Shown: positions 10,248-23,093, numbered from the stretch's first letter. The stretch: DNA of 64,000 bases from Paracoccus tegillarcae (GCF_002847305.1 NZ_CP025408.1:3679001-3743000), one strand, 5' to 3'. Notes: generated by a model from the letters alone, not told the origin. Made by a program: numbers and translations.

Positions 10248-11488
10248 CAGCGATCCACCTCACCGAACACGATGTCCATGGTCCCGATCAGCGCCGAGAC
10301 ATCGGCCAGCATGTGACCCTTGGCGATCCAGTCCATCGACTGCATATGCGGAAAGCCCGGCGCACGGATCTTGGAGCGGTAGGGTTTGTTCGACCCGTCG
10401 CTGACCAGATAGACGCCAAACTCGCCCTTGGGCGCCTCGACCGCGGCATAGATCTCGCCTGCGGGGACCTTGAAGCCCTCGGTATAAAGTTTGAAGTGGT
10501 GGATCAGGCTTTCCATGTTGGTCTTCATGTCGGCGCGCTTGGGCGGAGCCAGCTTGCCGCGTGTCAGCACATCGCCCTGCCCGTCGGGTGCGCGCAGCTT
10601 TTCAATGGCCTGGCGCATGATGTGGATCGATTGAAGCATTTCCTCCATCCGGCAGAGATAGCGATCATAGCAGTCGCCATTCTTGCCCACCGGCACCTGA
10701 AATTCAAATTCGTCATAGCATTCATAGGGTTGCGAACGCCGCAGATCCCAGGCCATGCCTGAGCCGCGCACCATCACACCCGAATAGCCCCAATCCAGCG
10801 CGTCCTGTTCATTGACGATGCCGATATCGACATTGCGCTGTTTGAAGATGCGGTTTTCGGTCAGCAGCGTGTGCAGATCGTCCACGACCTTAAGGAACGG
10901 ATCGCACCATGCCTCGATATCGTCCAGCAATTCGGGCGGCAGGTCCTGATGCACGCCGCCGGGCCGGAAATAGGCGCTGTGCAGACGCGCCCCGCAGGCG
11001 CGCTCATAGAACACCATCAGCTTTTCGCGTTCCTCGAAGCCCCACAGCGGCGGGGTCAGTGCGCCCACGTCCAGCGCCTGCGTGGTCACGTTCAGCAGGT
11101 GGTTCAGGATACGGCCGATCTCGGAATACAGCACCCGGATCAGGCTGGCGCGGCGCGGAATTTCCGTGCCGGTCAGCTTTTCGATGGCCAGGCACCACGC
11201 ATGTTCCTGGTTCATCGGCGCGACATAATCCAGCCGGTCGAAATAGGGCAGGTTCTGCAGATAGGTGCGGCTTTCCATCAGCTTTTCGGTGCCGCGATGC
11301 AGCAGCCCGATATGCGGATCGCAGCGTTCGACAACCTCGCCGTCCAGTTCCAGCACCATCCGCAACACACCATGCGCTGCCGGGTGCTGAGGGCCGAAGT
11401 TGATGTTGAAGTTGCGGATGCGCTGTTCGCCGGTCAGCTTGTCCTGACTGCCATCGTCATACTGGTTTCTGCGGATATCGCCGTCCAT
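10247..11488 (-). CDS. nuoD: NADH-quinone oxidoreductase subunit D (Nqo4, 49 kDa)
   Basis: This peripheral-arm subunit lines the quinone pocket with NuoB. At 413 aa it is the size of Nqo4. Signature stretches include [15 protein letters not shown] near residue 30 (quinone head-group loop with the conserved His), [13 protein letters not shown], the [15 protein letters not shown] helix, and the C-terminal FGEVDR. It begins 2 nt after the stop of the GFA gene that separates it from nuoC. Its own stop overlaps the 39-aa ORF. Confidence 0.98.
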   Translation of the reverse strand: MDGDIRRNQYDDGSQDKLTGEQRIRNFNINFGPQHPAAHGVLRMVLELDGEVVERCDPHIGLLHRGTEKLMESRTYLQNLPYFDRLDYVAPMNQEHAWCLAIEKLTGTEIPRRASLIRVLYSEIGRILNHLLNVTTQALDVGALTPPLWGFEEREKLMVFYERACGARLHSAYFRPGGVHQDLPPELLDDIEAWCDPFLKVVDDLHTLLTENRIFKQRNVDIGIVNEQDALDWGYSGVMVRGSGMAWDLRRSQPYECYDEFEFQVPVGKNGDCYDRYLCRMEEMLQSIHIMRQAIEKLRAPDGQGDVLTRGKLAPPKRADMKTNMESLIHHFKLYTEGFKVPAGEIYAAVEAPKGEFGVYLVSDGSNKPYRSKIRAPGFPHMQSMDWIAKGHMLADVSALIGTMDIVFGEVDR

Positions 11489-11490
11489 GG

Positions 11491-11925
11491 TTACCCTGCT
11501 TTCCCGTTAGCTGACATCTCGGCCAGAACCTGAGCGCCCGTCATTTTCACGGTATCATTTGAAAATTCATAGTTGCTCGGCTTTTCTTCGACAAAGATTT
11601 CCAGATTGAACAGAAAATCTTCGTTCTGATCCAAAGCCTCAAGCACGCCGTATTGATGACCACCGCCCAGGGAATCGCGATAAAGCGGTGCAGCGCATAC
11701 CGCACAGCTGATCCGCTGCATTCCCGGTGAGGACGCATAGGCCAAAAGCGGCGCATCGTCGTTCATCACCACAGTCCGGCCCAGATCAACCGAGAACAGC
11801 GCACCCCCGGCCCAACGGCGGCATGTCTCGCAATGGCAGACACTCGTCGTCAGCGCAGTGGCGCTGGCCGTGTAGCGGCAGGCACCGCACAGGCAGCGCC
11901 CGGTGACGGGGGTTGCAGCTGTCAC
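11491..11925 (-). CDS. GFA/CENP-V family zinc-binding protein inserted between nuoC and nuoD
   Basis: This 144-aa protein has the Cys pattern of the GFA (glutathione-dependent formaldehyde-activating enzyme) fold: C11-x-C13-xx-C16, C30-x-C32-xx-C35 and C74-xx-C77, giving two zinc sites. Most members have no proven activity. The GTG start at 11925 overlaps the nuoC stop (GTGA), and the stop lies 2 nt before the nuoD ATG, so it is translationally integrated between two complex I genes. A second unrelated-locus GFA gene lies at 17576-17929. Confidence 0.9.
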   Translation of the reverse strand: MTAATPVTGRCLCGACRYTASATALTTSVCHCETCRRWAGGALFSVDLGRTVVMNDDAPLLAYASSPGMQRISCAVCAAPLYRDSLGGGHQYGVLEALDQNEDFLFNLEIFVEEKPSNYEFSNDTVKMTGAQVLAEMSANGKAG

Positions 11926-12542
11926 GAATCGGCCCCTTTTTCATCGCCGGGCAGCACGTATTTCGCACCCTCCCACGGCGACAGGAAATCGTACTGGCGG
12001 TATTCCTGCACCAGGTTCACCGGCTCATAGACAACGCGCTTTTCGACCTCGTCATAGCGAACCTCGACATAGCCCGTGGTCGGAAAGTCCTTGCGCAACG
12101 GATGGCCACGGAAGCCGTAATCAGTCAGCAGGCGGCGCAGGTCGGGGTGCCCCGAGAACAGGATGCCGAACATGTCGAACACCTCGCGCTCGAACCAGTT
12201 GGCGCAGGGAAAGATGCCGATCAGCGAAGGCACCAGTTCGTCCTCGCGGATGCTGGCTTTCAGGCGGATGCGCTGGTTGCGATACATCGACAGCAAGTGC
12301 CAGACCACGTCGAAACGCGCGGGGCGCGAGGGGTAATCAACCGCCGTGATATCAACCAGTGTCGAAAAGCGGCAATTGGTATCGGTGCGCAGGAACTCGA
12401 CCAGATCGAACACGCCGGCCGCGGTAATCGTCACGGTCAACTCGTCATTGGCGATCTGGGTGTCGGCAACGTCATTCGCACGGCGGTTGGCGATATGCTC
12501 GGCCAGTTCGGCCAGCGCCTCGATATCGGGATAGACGGCCAT
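11922..12542 (-). CDS. nuoC: NADH-quinone oxidoreductase subunit C (Nqo5, 30 kDa)
   Basis: This 206-aa hydrophilic subunit of complex I couples the peripheral arm modules. Family hallmarks are the [12 protein letters not shown] block near residue 120 and the [19 protein letters not shown] motif after it. The ATG at 12542 lies 3 nt after the nuoB stop. The C-terminus (ends ADS) overlaps the following GFA start by 4 nt. Confidence 0.97.
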   Translation of the reverse strand: MAVYPDIEALAELAEHIANRRANDVADTQIANDELTVTITAAGVFDLVEFLRTDTNCRFSTLVDITAVDYPSRPARFDVVWHLLSMYRNQRIRLKASIREDELVPSLIGIFPCANWFEREVFDMFGILFSGHPDLRRLLTDYGFRGHPLRKDFPTTGYVEVRYDEVEKRVVYEPVNLVQEYRQYDFLSPWEGAKYVLPGDEKGADS

Positions 12543-12545
12543 GGC

Positions 12546-13447
<902 letters not shown>

Positions 13448-13495
13448 TTATCGGTCGCGGGGACGGTGGCTGCCCGCGACGGGTTGGCTTAGTCC

Positions 13496-13524
13496 GGTTT
13501 AGACCCGGCGTCCGGCGGGGTCAA
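13496..13524 (-). promoter_or_regulatory. Candidate promoter of the nuo operon
   Basis: On the minus strand TTGACC (13524-13519) and TAAACC (13501-13496) are separated by 17 bp, giving a leader of roughly 54 nt before the nuoA GTG. The -35 is close to consensus and the -10 is weak. It overlaps the 3' end of the possible ORF at 13499-13744. Confidence 0.42.
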
Positions 13525-13744
13525 CGGTCGCAGGGCGGTGAAAAACGAGGAACAACCGCATCATTTCGTTAGCTTCCCGATCAGACTTGGGTGGTTGCGG
13601 CCCGTTCACGCCCTGCTGCCATAAGACAAGCCAGGCGCAGCCGGGCAGCAACCGAAACGAACCCTGCGCGGCAAGCACCGCAATCCCGACGCCGGTCAGC
13701 ACCAGACTCAGCCCGCTGGCCGGGGCGCGTGCCTGATTCCACAT
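13499..13744 (-). CDS. Possible small membrane protein upstream of nuoA (doubtful)
   Basis: An 81-aa frame has one convincing hydrophobic stretch (about residues 10-45) and a polar tail ending DPAGRRV. I do not recognise it. In the same frame, reading continues upstream from its ATG to an in-frame TAA at 13787, beyond which a second open stretch reaches back to pyc. It could be a real small gene, or the distal part of a gene broken by the stop. Its 3' end overlaps the candidate nuo promoter, which weakens the case for a conserved protein. Confidence 0.3.
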   Translation of the reverse strand: MWNQARAPASGLSLVLTGVGIAVLAAQGSFRLLPGCAWLVLWQQGVNGPQPPKSDREANEMMRLFLVFHRPATVDPAGRRV

Positions 13745-13786
13745 CTGCCGGCGCGGCGAATAATCCTGCCAGATAGCACCCGTCGG

Positions 13787-13957
13787 TTAAACGGCTTCAG
13801 CCACCCCTAACAGCCAGGCCGCATGGCCTGCCCCGCCCGTCATCGCCAGCATCGCCGTTGCCGTCAGGATCACCGGGGTTCCGGAATAGGCCGGCTGGCC
13901 AAGCTGCTGGACGGATCGGCGGACGCGGACTGAGCGGCGCCGATCCAGATGGGCCAA
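13787..13957 (-). CDS. Possible 56-aa ORF between pyc and nuoA (doubtful)
   Basis: This open stretch reads from a TTG at 13957 to a TAA at 13787: an Arg-rich N-terminal part (RRRSVRVRRS) followed by a hydrophobic alanine/glycine-rich half (LTATAMLAMTGGAGHAAWLL). No ATG with a ribosome-binding site precedes it. It is in frame with the ORF at 13499-13744, so the two may be fragments of one decayed gene. Together they account for most of the 554-bp gap between nuoA and pyc; I see nothing else there besides the nuo promoter. Confidence 0.22.
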   Translation of the reverse strand: MAHLDRRRSVRVRRSVQQLGQPAYSGTPVILTATAMLAMTGGAGHAAWLLGVAEAV

Positions 13958-13989
13958 GCCACCCGGATCGGCGCGCTGAATGATAGAGG

Positions 13990-16900
13990 CTATTCCAGTT
14001 CGATCAGCAGATCCTTGGCGTCGATCTGCTGCCCCGGCGCAATATGCAGCGCCTTGACGGTACCGTCTCGCTCCGCCGAGAGGCCGGTTTCCATCTTCAT
14101 CGCCTCGATGGTCAGCAAAAGATCGCCCTGTTTGACCTGTTGTCCTGCCGTCACCGCGACAGAGGCAACAACGCCCGGCATCGGCGCACCGATCTGGTTC
14201 GGATCAGCAGGATCGGCCTTGGGACGAGCGATGGTTTCGGATTTCACCAGACGGTTCGGCACGCGGATGTTGCGGGGCTGGCCGTTCAGTTCGAAAAAGA
14301 CCTTAACCTCACCATTCTCATCCGTCTCGCCCATGGCCTGCAGGCGGATTTCAAGGATCTTGCCAGGGTCGATTTCCGCAGTGATTTCCTCGCCCTGCTC
14401 CATCCCGTAAAAGAACGTGCGCGTCGGCAGCGTGCGGACCGGGCCATAGCTGCGGTGGCGGCCCATGTAATCCATGAACACCTTTGGATACATCAGATAG
14501 GCGTTCAGGTCCTCGTCATCGACAAGCTTGCCCTCCAGTTGGGCACTGATCTCGGCGCGGGTTTCCTCCAAATCGACGGGCGGCAGTTGTGCGCCGGGAC
14601 GGTCCGTGATCGGGGTTTCGCCTTTCAGCACCTTTTTCTGCAGCGCTTCGGGCCAGCCGCCCGGAGGTTGCCCCAGATTGCCGCGCATCATGTCGACGAC
14701 GCTATCGGGGAAGGACACATCCTTGGCGGGGTTCTGAACATCGGCGGGCGTCAGGTTCTGCGCCACCATCATCAGCGCCATATCACCAACCACCTTGGAG
14801 GACGGCGTCACCTTGACGATATCGCCAAACATCCGGTTCACATCGGCATAAGCCTGCGCCACCTCGTGCCAGCGATCCTCCAGCCCCATGCTGCGGGCCT
14901 GCGCCTTGAGGTTGGTGAACTGCCCGCCCGGCATTTCGTGCAGGTAAACCTCGGATGCGGGGGCTTGCAGACCGGATTCGAAGGCGGTGTAATTCTCGCG
15001 CACACGTTCCCAGTAATTGCTGATCTCGCGGATCGCCCCGATATCCAGACCTGTATCGCGCGGGCTGCGCGCCAACGCCTCGACCACCGAGCCAAGGGTC
15101 GGCTGGCTGGTATTGCCGGACAAGGCATCCATGGCGCAGTCTACGGCATCCACGCCTGCCTCTGCAGCAGCAAGGATCGTCGCACCGCCCATGCCGCTGG
15201 TGTCATGAGTGTGGAAATGGATCGGCAAGCCGACCTCTTCCTTCAGCGTGCGGACCAGCTTGCCGGCAGCAGCGGGCTTCAGCAGGCCAGCCATATCCTT
15301 GAGCCCCAGCACATGTGCGCCGGCATCCTTCAGCGCCTTTGCCGTGGTGACATAGTAGTTCAGGTCATACTTCGCCCGATCCGGGTCGTTGATATCGCCC
15401 GTATAGCAAACGGTGCCTTCGCAAATCTTGCCGCTTTCGATCACCGCATCCATGGCGACGCGCATGTTTTCGACCCAATTGAGGCTGTCGAACACGCGGA
15501 ACACGTCGATGCCGGTCTCTGCCGCCTGCTTGACGAAGGACTGCACCACATTGTCGGGATAATTGGTATAGCCCACACCGTTGGATGCGCGCAGCAGCAT
15601 CTGCGTCATCAGGTTCGGCATCCTTTTGCGGATATCGCGCAGCCGCTGCCACGGACATTCCTGCAAAAAGCGGTAGGCCACGTCAAAGGTCGCCCCACCC
15701 CAACATTCGACGCTGAACAACTGCGGCAGGTTGGCCGCATATGTCGGGGCCACGCGGATCATGTCGATACTGCGCATCCGTGTCGCCAGCAGCGACTGGT
15801 GCCCGTCGCGCATGGTGGTATCGGTGATCAGCAGACGCTCTTGCGCGGACATCCAGTCGGCCACGGCTTGCGCGCCCTTTTCCTGCAGCAATTGCAAGGT
15901 GCCCGACGCGGGCTCGGCACGCAGCGCGGGCGGCAGCGGAATGCGCGCCTCTGCCGGCGGCAGCGGGCGACCAGCGGTCTCGGGATGCCCGTTGACGCTG
16001 ATATCGGCGATATAGGTCAGGATCTTGGTCGCGCGGTCACGCCTGCGGCGGAAGGTGAAAAGATCCGGCGTCGTGTCGATGAATTTGGTGGTGTAGGTGT
16101 CATCAAGAAACGTCGGATGTTTCAACAGGTTGATGACGAATTCGATATTCGTGCTGACGCCGCGCACGCGGAACTCGCGCAAGGCGCGGTCCATCCGTTT
16201 GATCGTCTGTTCGGGCGTTTGCGCCCAGGCCGTGACCTTGACCAGAAGCGAATCGTAAAACCGCGTGATCACGCCGCCCGCATAGGCGGTGCCGCCATCC
16301 AGACGAATGCCCATACCCGTGGCGCTGCGATAGGCGGTGATGCGGCCGTAATCGGGGATAAAGTTGTTCTGCGGATCTTCGGTCGTGACCCGGCATTGCA
16401 GCGCATGGCCCGACAGCGTGATCTCATCCTGCGAGCCATGCCCTGTCGCCTCTGCCAGCGTCGCGCCCTCGGCGATGCGGATCTGCGATTGGACGATGTC
16501 GATGCCGGTGACTTCCTCGGTCACCGTATGTTCAACCTGAACGCGCGGGTTCACCTCGATAAAATAGAACTGGTCGGAATCCATATCCATCAGGAACTCG
16601 ACCGTGCCAGCATTCTGATAGCCGACAGCCTGCCCGATTTTCAGCGCCAATGCGCAAACCTCGGCGCGTTGCTCATCGGTCAAGTAAGGCGCAGGCGCGC
16701 GCTCGACGACCTTCTGGTTGCGGCGCTGCACGGTGCAGTCGCGTTCGTACAGGTGATAAAGGCCGCCATGCGTATCACCCAGCAGTTGCACCTCCACATG
16801 GCGCGCGCGCTGGATCATCTTTTCCAGATAGCCTTCGCCATTGCCGAACGCCGCCTCGGCCTCGCGGCGGCCTTCGCGGACCTTTTCGACCAACTCGTCA

Positions 16901-17424
16901 GGGCCGGTGATCGGACGCATGCCCCGACCGCCGCCGCCCCAGCTGGCTTTCAGCATCAGCGGATAGCCGACCTCGGCTGCCTCGGCCTTGATGGCGTCGA
17001 AATCATCACCCAGAACTTCGGTGGCGGGAATAACCGGCACGCCCGCGTCGATGGCCACGCGCCGCGCACTGGCCTTGTCGCCAAGCGCACGCATGGTCGC
17101 GGATTTCGGGCCAATAAAAGTGATTCCTGCCTTTTCGCAGGCATCCACGAATTCGGGGTTTTCCGACAGCAAACCATAGCCGGGATGAATGGCATCTGCG
17201 CCACTTTCCCTGGCCACGCGGATAATTTCAGGGATCGACAGATAGGCCGCGACCGGACCAAGCCCCTCGCCGATCCGGTAAGCCTCATCCGCCTTGAAAC
17301 GGTGCAGGCCCAGTTTGTCCTCTTCGGCAAAGACGGCCACCGTCTTCTTGCCCAACTCGTTCGCGGCTCGCATGACGCGAATGGCTATCTCGCCCCGGTT
17401 GGCAATCAGAATCTTGTTGAACAT
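13990..17424 (-). CDS. pyc: Pyruvate carboxylase
   Basis: This anaplerotic enzyme carboxylates pyruvate to oxaloacetate using ATP and biotin. The 1144-aa single chain has the alpha4 architecture: biotin carboxylase (about 1-450, starting FNKILIANRGEIAIRV, ATP-grasp with GGGGRGMR, and EVNPRVQVEHTVTE), carboxyltransferase (about 530-810, TTMRDGHQSLLATRMR, metal site HFHTHDTSG), the allosteric/tetramerisation part, and the C-terminal biotinyl domain with EAMKMET near residue 1110. It appears monocistronic. Its stop lies about 550 bp upstream of nuoA on the same strand. Confidence 0.98.
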   Translation of the reverse strand: MFNKILIANRGEIAIRVMRAANELGKKTVAVFAEEDKLGLHRFKADEAYRIGEGLGPVAAYLSIPEIIRVARESGADAIHPGYGLLSENPEFVDACEKAGITFIGPKSATMRALGDKASARRVAIDAGVPVIPATEVLGDDFDAIKAEAAEVGYPLMLKASWGGGGRGMRPITGPDELVEKVREGRREAEAAFGNGEGYLEKMIQRARHVEVQLLGDTHGGLYHLYERDCTVQRRNQKVVERAPAPYLTDEQRAEVCALALKIGQAVGYQNAGTVEFLMDMDSDQFYFIEVNPRVQVEHTVTEEVTGIDIVQSQIRIAEGATLAEATGHGSQDEITLSGHALQCRVTTEDPQNNFIPDYGRITAYRSATGMGIRLDGGTAYAGGVITRFYDSLLVKVTAWAQTPEQTIKRMDRALREFRVRGVSTNIEFVINLLKHPTFLDDTYTTKFIDTTPDLFTFRRRRDRATKILTYIADISVNGHPETAGRPLPPAEARIPLPPALRAEPASGTLQLLQEKGAQAVADWMSAQERLLITDTTMRDGHQSLLATRMRSIDMIRVAPTYAANLPQLFSVECWGGATFDVAYRFLQECPWQRLRDIRKRMPNLMTQMLLRASNGVGYTNYPDNVVQSFVKQAAETGIDVFRVFDSLNWVENMRVAMDAVIESGKICEGTVCYTGDINDPDRAKYDLNYYVTTAKALKDAGAHVLGLKDMAGLLKPAAAGKLVRTLKEEVGLPIHFHTHDTSGMGGATILAAAEAGVDAVDCAMDALSGNTSQPTLGSVVEALARSPRDTGLDIGAIREISNYWERVRENYTAFESGLQAPASEVYLHEMPGGQFTNLKAQARSMGLEDRWHEVAQAYADVNRMFGDIVKVTPSSKVVGDMALMMVAQNLTPADVQNPAKDVSFPDSVVDMMRGNLGQPPGGWPEALQKKVLKGETPITDRPGAQLPPVDLEETRAEISAQLEGKLVDDEDLNAYLMYPKVFMDYMGRHRSYGPVRTLPTRTFFYGMEQGEEITAEIDPGKILEIRLQAMGETDENGEVKVFFELNGQPRNIRVPNRLVKSETIARPKADPADPNQIGAPMPGVVASVAVTAGQQVKQGDLLLTIEAMKMETGLSAERDGTVKALHIAPGQQIDAKDLLIELE

Positions 17425-17575
17425 CAGCCGCGCTCCTCATGTCAGACGCCGCGATCCTAGCGATGCCGCAGCGCAGCGCAAGCAGAAGTGCACGGCAATG
17501 TTACCGCGAACAGTGACGCAAGGGCATCCGCTCAGTAGGCGTTGACCTGATTTGGGCCATCAGATGAAGGGTGCG

Positions 17576-17929
17576 TCAGTAGCTGGCACCCTCCACATGC
17601 TGCGATTTCAGCGCGCGCGGATCGACCCCTTTCAGGCAATTGACGTTGATCGCGGCGACCTCGCCCATCTGGGGATGGCTGCCAAAGGCATAGGATTCGA
17701 CGCCGCAGACCGGACAGAACAAATGCACGATCTGCTCCTTGTTAAAGCGGTATTCCGTCACCGGACCGTCCTCGACCAGCTTGAAATCACCGCGCGGCAC
17801 AAAGGTCAGCACAAAGCCCATCCGCTGACAGCGCGAGCAATTGCACGTCATCGTCTGGTCCAGATCCGCCTCGACCTCGAAGGCCACCGCGCCGCACTGG
17901 CAGCCGCCCGAATAGTGTTCCTTTGACAT
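17576..17929 (-). CDS. GFA/CENP-V family zinc-binding protein
   Basis: This 117-aa protein has the GFA Cys pattern: GGCQCGAVAF near the start, CNCSRCQRMG around residue 30 and FCPVCGVESY around residue 72. The family takes its name from a proposed glutathione-formaldehyde activity, but most members are uncharacterised. It ends 151 nt downstream of the pyc start and starts 12 nt after the stop of the exported protein upstream, so it probably forms a two-gene operon with it. Confidence 0.9.
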   Translation of the reverse strand: MSKEHYSGGCQCGAVAFEVEADLDQTMTCNCSRCQRMGFVLTFVPRGDFKLVEDGPVTEYRFNKEQIVHLFCPVCGVESYAFGSHPQMGEVAAINVNCLKGVDPRALKSQHVEGASY

Positions 17930-17941
17930 GATGCACCCTCG

Positions 17942-18427
17942 TTATTTGATTTCGATTTTCACGATGCCCTTGATGAAACGCGCGCCGCGCGAATCGCCCT
18001 GCACCACCATTTGCAGGCCATCGCCAAGCGGCTGGCCGTCCTTTTCAAAGGCCAGCAGAATGGGCGCATTGCCAAAGCCCGGGGCGATCTCGCCCACGGA
18101 AAAGGCGACCTCATGCCCGTCCGACGCGATCACCTGCACGGTATTGCGCAACGATTGCTTTACATCATCGTCCAAGGTGGTTTCCTGCACCAGCAGATCC
18201 CACAGCAAGACGCCCCTGAACTGCATGTCCTGCGGACCGTCATCGGTTTCTCGGCGAACATCCTGTTCGGTGATCGTCATCGCGGCCAGCGAATCGGCAC
18301 TGAGTTCGACCGAAATATCCGGGCCCGTCATTTCGATCACGGCGCCCGTTTGATCCTGGGCCAGCACCGCGGCGGGCAAAATCATCGCAACGGACATGCA
18401 AATTGGCAGTCGCAAGTTGTGAAACAT
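17942..18427 (-). CDS. Exported protein resembling an oxidoreductase molybdopterin-binding fold
   Basis: This protein of about 161 aa has a signal peptide (MFHNLRLPICMSVAMILPAA to about residue 24). The body resembles the small molybdopterin-binding/SUOX-like fold, with FRGVLLWDLLVQ, VQVIASDGHEVAFSVGEI and a C-terminal KGIVKIEIK. I see no cofactor Cys, so it may be a non-catalytic relative, as in many small periplasmic members. The frame extends to an ATG at 18463, but that start lies inside the SOS box of uvrA. I prefer 18427 because it begins the signal peptide cleanly. It probably forms an operon with the GFA gene. Confidence 0.7.
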   Translation of the reverse strand: MFHNLRLPICMSVAMILPAAVLAQDQTGAVIEMTGPDISVELSADSLAAMTITEQDVRRETDDGPQDMQFRGVLLWDLLVQETTLDDDVKQSLRNTVQVIASDGHEVAFSVGEIAPGFGNAPILLAFEKDGQPLGDGLQMVVQGDSRGARFIKGIVKIEIK

Positions 18428-18454
18428 TATCTTTCGGACCTCACTTGTTAATAT

Positions 18455-18469
18455 GTTCTTCATATGTTC
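18455..18469. promoter_or_regulatory. LexA (SOS) box upstream of uvrA
   Basis: The sequence GTTC-N7-GTTC occurs exactly (GTTC at 18455-18458 and 18466-18469). This direct repeat is the LexA operator described for Rhodobacter and relatives. It lies 66 bp upstream of the uvrA ATG, so uvrA is probably DNA-damage inducible. It also lies within the upstream region of the divergent gene ending at 17942. Confidence 0.75.
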
Positions 18470-18480
18470 CTATGAGCGCG

Positions 18481-18508
18481 TTGCGTTTTCAAGCCGCGTG
18501 ACTATGTG
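18481..18508 (+). promoter_or_regulatory. Candidate uvrA promoter
   Basis: TTGCGT (18481-18486) and TATGTG (18503-18508) are spaced 16 bp apart, just downstream of the SOS box and about 27 bp before the uvrA ATG. The match is moderate. A promoter overlapping the SOS box itself is an alternative. Confidence 0.3.
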
Positions 18509-18534
18509 ATGCGCTTGGGCTGATAGGGCACAGC

Positions 18535-21383
<2,849 letters not shown>

Positions 21384-21387
<4 letters not shown>

Positions 21388-21758
21388 TCGCCGTCGGCTG
21401 GCAGAAAGCCGAAGGCGCGCTGATGCTGCTGGCTGGCCTTGGCATCGCCCTTGCAGTGCAGCCGGGCTGGCCCCTCTGGGCATGGCCGCTGATCCTGCTT
21501 GCGCCAGATCTGGCGATGATCGGATATCTGGGTGGGCCGCGCATCGGGGCGGCGGTCTATAACGCCGCGCATCTCTATGGTGCGGGTCTGGTTCTGGCGG
21601 TTCTGGGCGTGGTGTCAGGTCAGCCCCTGCTGATTGCCCTTGGCGGCATGTGGATGGCGCATATCGGCATGGATCGCGCGTTCGGCTATGGCCTGAAATC
21701 GCCCCAAGGGTTCAAGACAACGCATCTGGGCAGGATTGGCCCAGATCGCGATCACTGA
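21384..21758 (+). CDS. DUF4260 family membrane protein
   Basis: This 124-aa protein has four hydrophobic segments and the DUF4260 look: [22 protein letters not shown] in the middle and [13 protein letters not shown]...HLGRIG at the end. Function is unknown. The GTG start overlaps the uvrA stop by 4 nt, so it is co-translated with uvrA and likely shares its SOS regulation. It ends overlapping the convergent gene at 21752 by 7 nt. Confidence 0.88.
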
Positions 21759-22180
21759 CCCCGGTTATAGGCGGTATGCGGCAGAAACATGACGGTACAA
21801 CCGTTTTCATCAAAGCCCCCGGCCCTCGAATAGTTCGACTGGTCCGGCGCCTTTGAAAGTTCGAAGCTGGCGCAAAGCCGCAGATTCTCATCGTCGATCT
21901 GCTCGATCCGGTAGGGCGTTTCAGTTACCGGGTCGATCAGCGACGGCCGGTCGGGACAGGCCTCGGTCTGGCTGATTTCGGGCGATAGTTCTCGCCGTTC
22001 GCGCGCAAGGCAGGATAGCTGCGCCTCGATCGCGCGCAAATCGCTGCGCCTGATATCGTCGCGCCGCTCGGCCCGGCCCTGCCCCGGCCCGCCGCCGATC
22101 AGCAGCCCTGCGATGATGGCGACCAAAGCAAGGGCCGAAATGGTGATGGTCGCCCAGCCTTTCATGCGCGGCTCAGCCAT
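21752..22180 (-). CDS. Hypothetical protein with N-terminal membrane anchor
   Basis: This 142-aa protein has one TM helix near residues 10-28 and a soluble C-terminal domain with four Cys (SCLARE, TEACPD, LRLCASF and NGCTVMFLPH), possibly forming disulfides in the periplasm. I do not recognise it. The ATG at 22180 has AAGGA eight bases upstream and overlaps the stop of the DUF5671-like gene by 8 nt; an ATG at 22189 lacks spacing for a ribosome-binding site. The two genes form an operon. Confidence 0.72.
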   Translation of the reverse strand: MAEPRMKGWATITISALALVAIIAGLLIGGGPGQGRAERRDDIRRSDLRAIEAQLSCLARERRELSPEISQTEACPDRPSLIDPVTETPYRIEQIDDENLRLCASFELSKAPDQSNYSRAGGFDENGCTVMFLPHTAYNRGQ

Positions 22181-22787
22181 CCATCTCATCCTTGTAATAG
22201 CCGAAGATCAAACCTGCCATGATCGCAACCAGCAATGCCTTGGCCAGGAATTGCGCGGTCATATCGCCGTTCAAAAAGGCATAGACCACCGCCACCAGAT
22301 CGCCCAGCAGCGCGAGTGAGGCTAGCAGCAGCGTGATCGACGCCACCCATTTCCGGACCAGTGACCTTTGTCGCGCGGGATCGTCGCGGCCAGCGCGATT
22401 GACACGGCGGTTCAGCAGCAGAAAAAGTGGCAGAAACGCGACCAGCGCGGAAACCGACCAGCGCAACCATCGCCCGCTGCCCGCCGGATCCAGCGGATCT
22501 GGCAAGAGCCGATCGATGACCGCAAAACCGATGATGACGGTATGCCACGCAATCATCCCGAGAGACAGGAACAGCAGCCCGTAAAGCAGCGCTTCACTGG
22601 CAGAAACATAGGCACGTGGGCGCGGCACCGGCGGCAGGCCGGCCTGCACTGTCCAGCCCTCGCTGGCCGCGCGGATTTCGGTCTGCGACCAGCCCGCATC
22701 GGCCAGAGCCTGCGCAATCTGGTCCTGTGACTGGCCTGCGATCAGTGCCTCTCGTACGAACTCGGATAGTAAATCGTCGCTTTTCAT
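22173..22787 (-). CDS. DUF5671-like membrane protein
   Basis: This 204-aa protein has an N-terminal soluble segment of about 60 residues containing a helical FVREALIAGQSQDQIAQAL repeat-like region (a UBA- or SHOCT-like short domain), then four TM helices. The C-terminal pair (ITLLLASLALLGDLVAVVYA, then LVAIMAGLIFGYYKDEM) matches DUF5671. Start ATG at 22787 with GAGAGG upstream. Function is unknown. Confidence 0.8.
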   Translation of the reverse strand: MKSDDLLSEFVREALIAGQSQDQIAQALADAGWSQTEIRAASEGWTVQAGLPPVPRPRAYVSASEALLYGLLFLSLGMIAWHTVIIGFAVIDRLLPDPLDPAGSGRWLRWSVSALVAFLPLFLLLNRRVNRAGRDDPARQRSLVRKWVASITLLLASLALLGDLVAVVYAFLNGDMTAQFLAKALLVAIMAGLIFGYYKDEMDG

Positions 22788-22871
22788 CGGCCCTCTCCGG
22801 TCGGCGGCAGGATGCGTCAGACTGTGCAGCAGGTCCATGCAAGAAAATTTTCGCCAGTCCCGGTTTTTCCC

Positions 22872-22899
22872 CTTGCGCCATCCGGCCCGCCCTTATAGA
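22872..22899 (+). promoter_or_regulatory. Candidate tRNA-Gly promoter
   Basis: CTTGCG (22872-22877) and TATAGA (22894-22899) are spaced 16 bp apart, about 40 bp before the mature tRNA 5' end, as expected for a tRNA promoter. Confidence 0.4.
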
Positions 22900-22938
22900 T
22901 CAGCCTCCACCAGCAGCGGATAGCCGTTGGTACGGAGT

Positions 22939-23013
22939 GCGGGCGTAGCTCAGGGGTAGAGCATAACCTTGCCAAGGTTAGGGTCGGGCGTTCGAATCGC
23001 CTCGCCCGCTCCA
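22939..23013 (+). tRNA. tRNA-Gly (GCC anticodon)
   Basis: A full cloverleaf can be folded. The acceptor stem is GCGGGCG/CGCCCGC, the D arm carries AGCTCAGGGGTAGAGC, the anticodon stem is TAACC/GGTTA with loop TTGCCAA (anticodon GCC at 22971-22973), and the T arm has GTTCGAATC. CCA is encoded at 23011-23013. A terminator follows within 5 nt. Confidence 0.97.
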
Positions 23014-23017
23014 AAAC

Positions 23018-23047
23018 AAAAAAGCCAGCCTTCGGGCTGGCTTTTTT
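23018..23047. terminator. Strong bidirectional rho-independent terminator
   Basis: A 13-bp perfect stem (AAAAAAGCCAGCC at 23018-23030, complement at 23035-23047) is capped by a TTCG tetraloop and ends in six T on the plus strand. Because the left flank is six A, it also has a T tract on the minus strand. It can stop tRNA-Gly transcription from the left and the dehydrogenase gene from the right. Confidence 0.92.
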
Positions 23048-23093
23048 GCTGTCTGGCCGGTGGTTGACCGACCAGCAGCGATATCATCCGCGC

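Noticed and set aside
14044..17460. 1138-aa open frame on the plus strand, antisense to pyc
   Set aside because: It lies almost exactly opposite pyruvate carboxylase. Long antisense frames are common in high-GC coding DNA with GC-biased third positions. The translation shows no domain and pyc is unmistakable.
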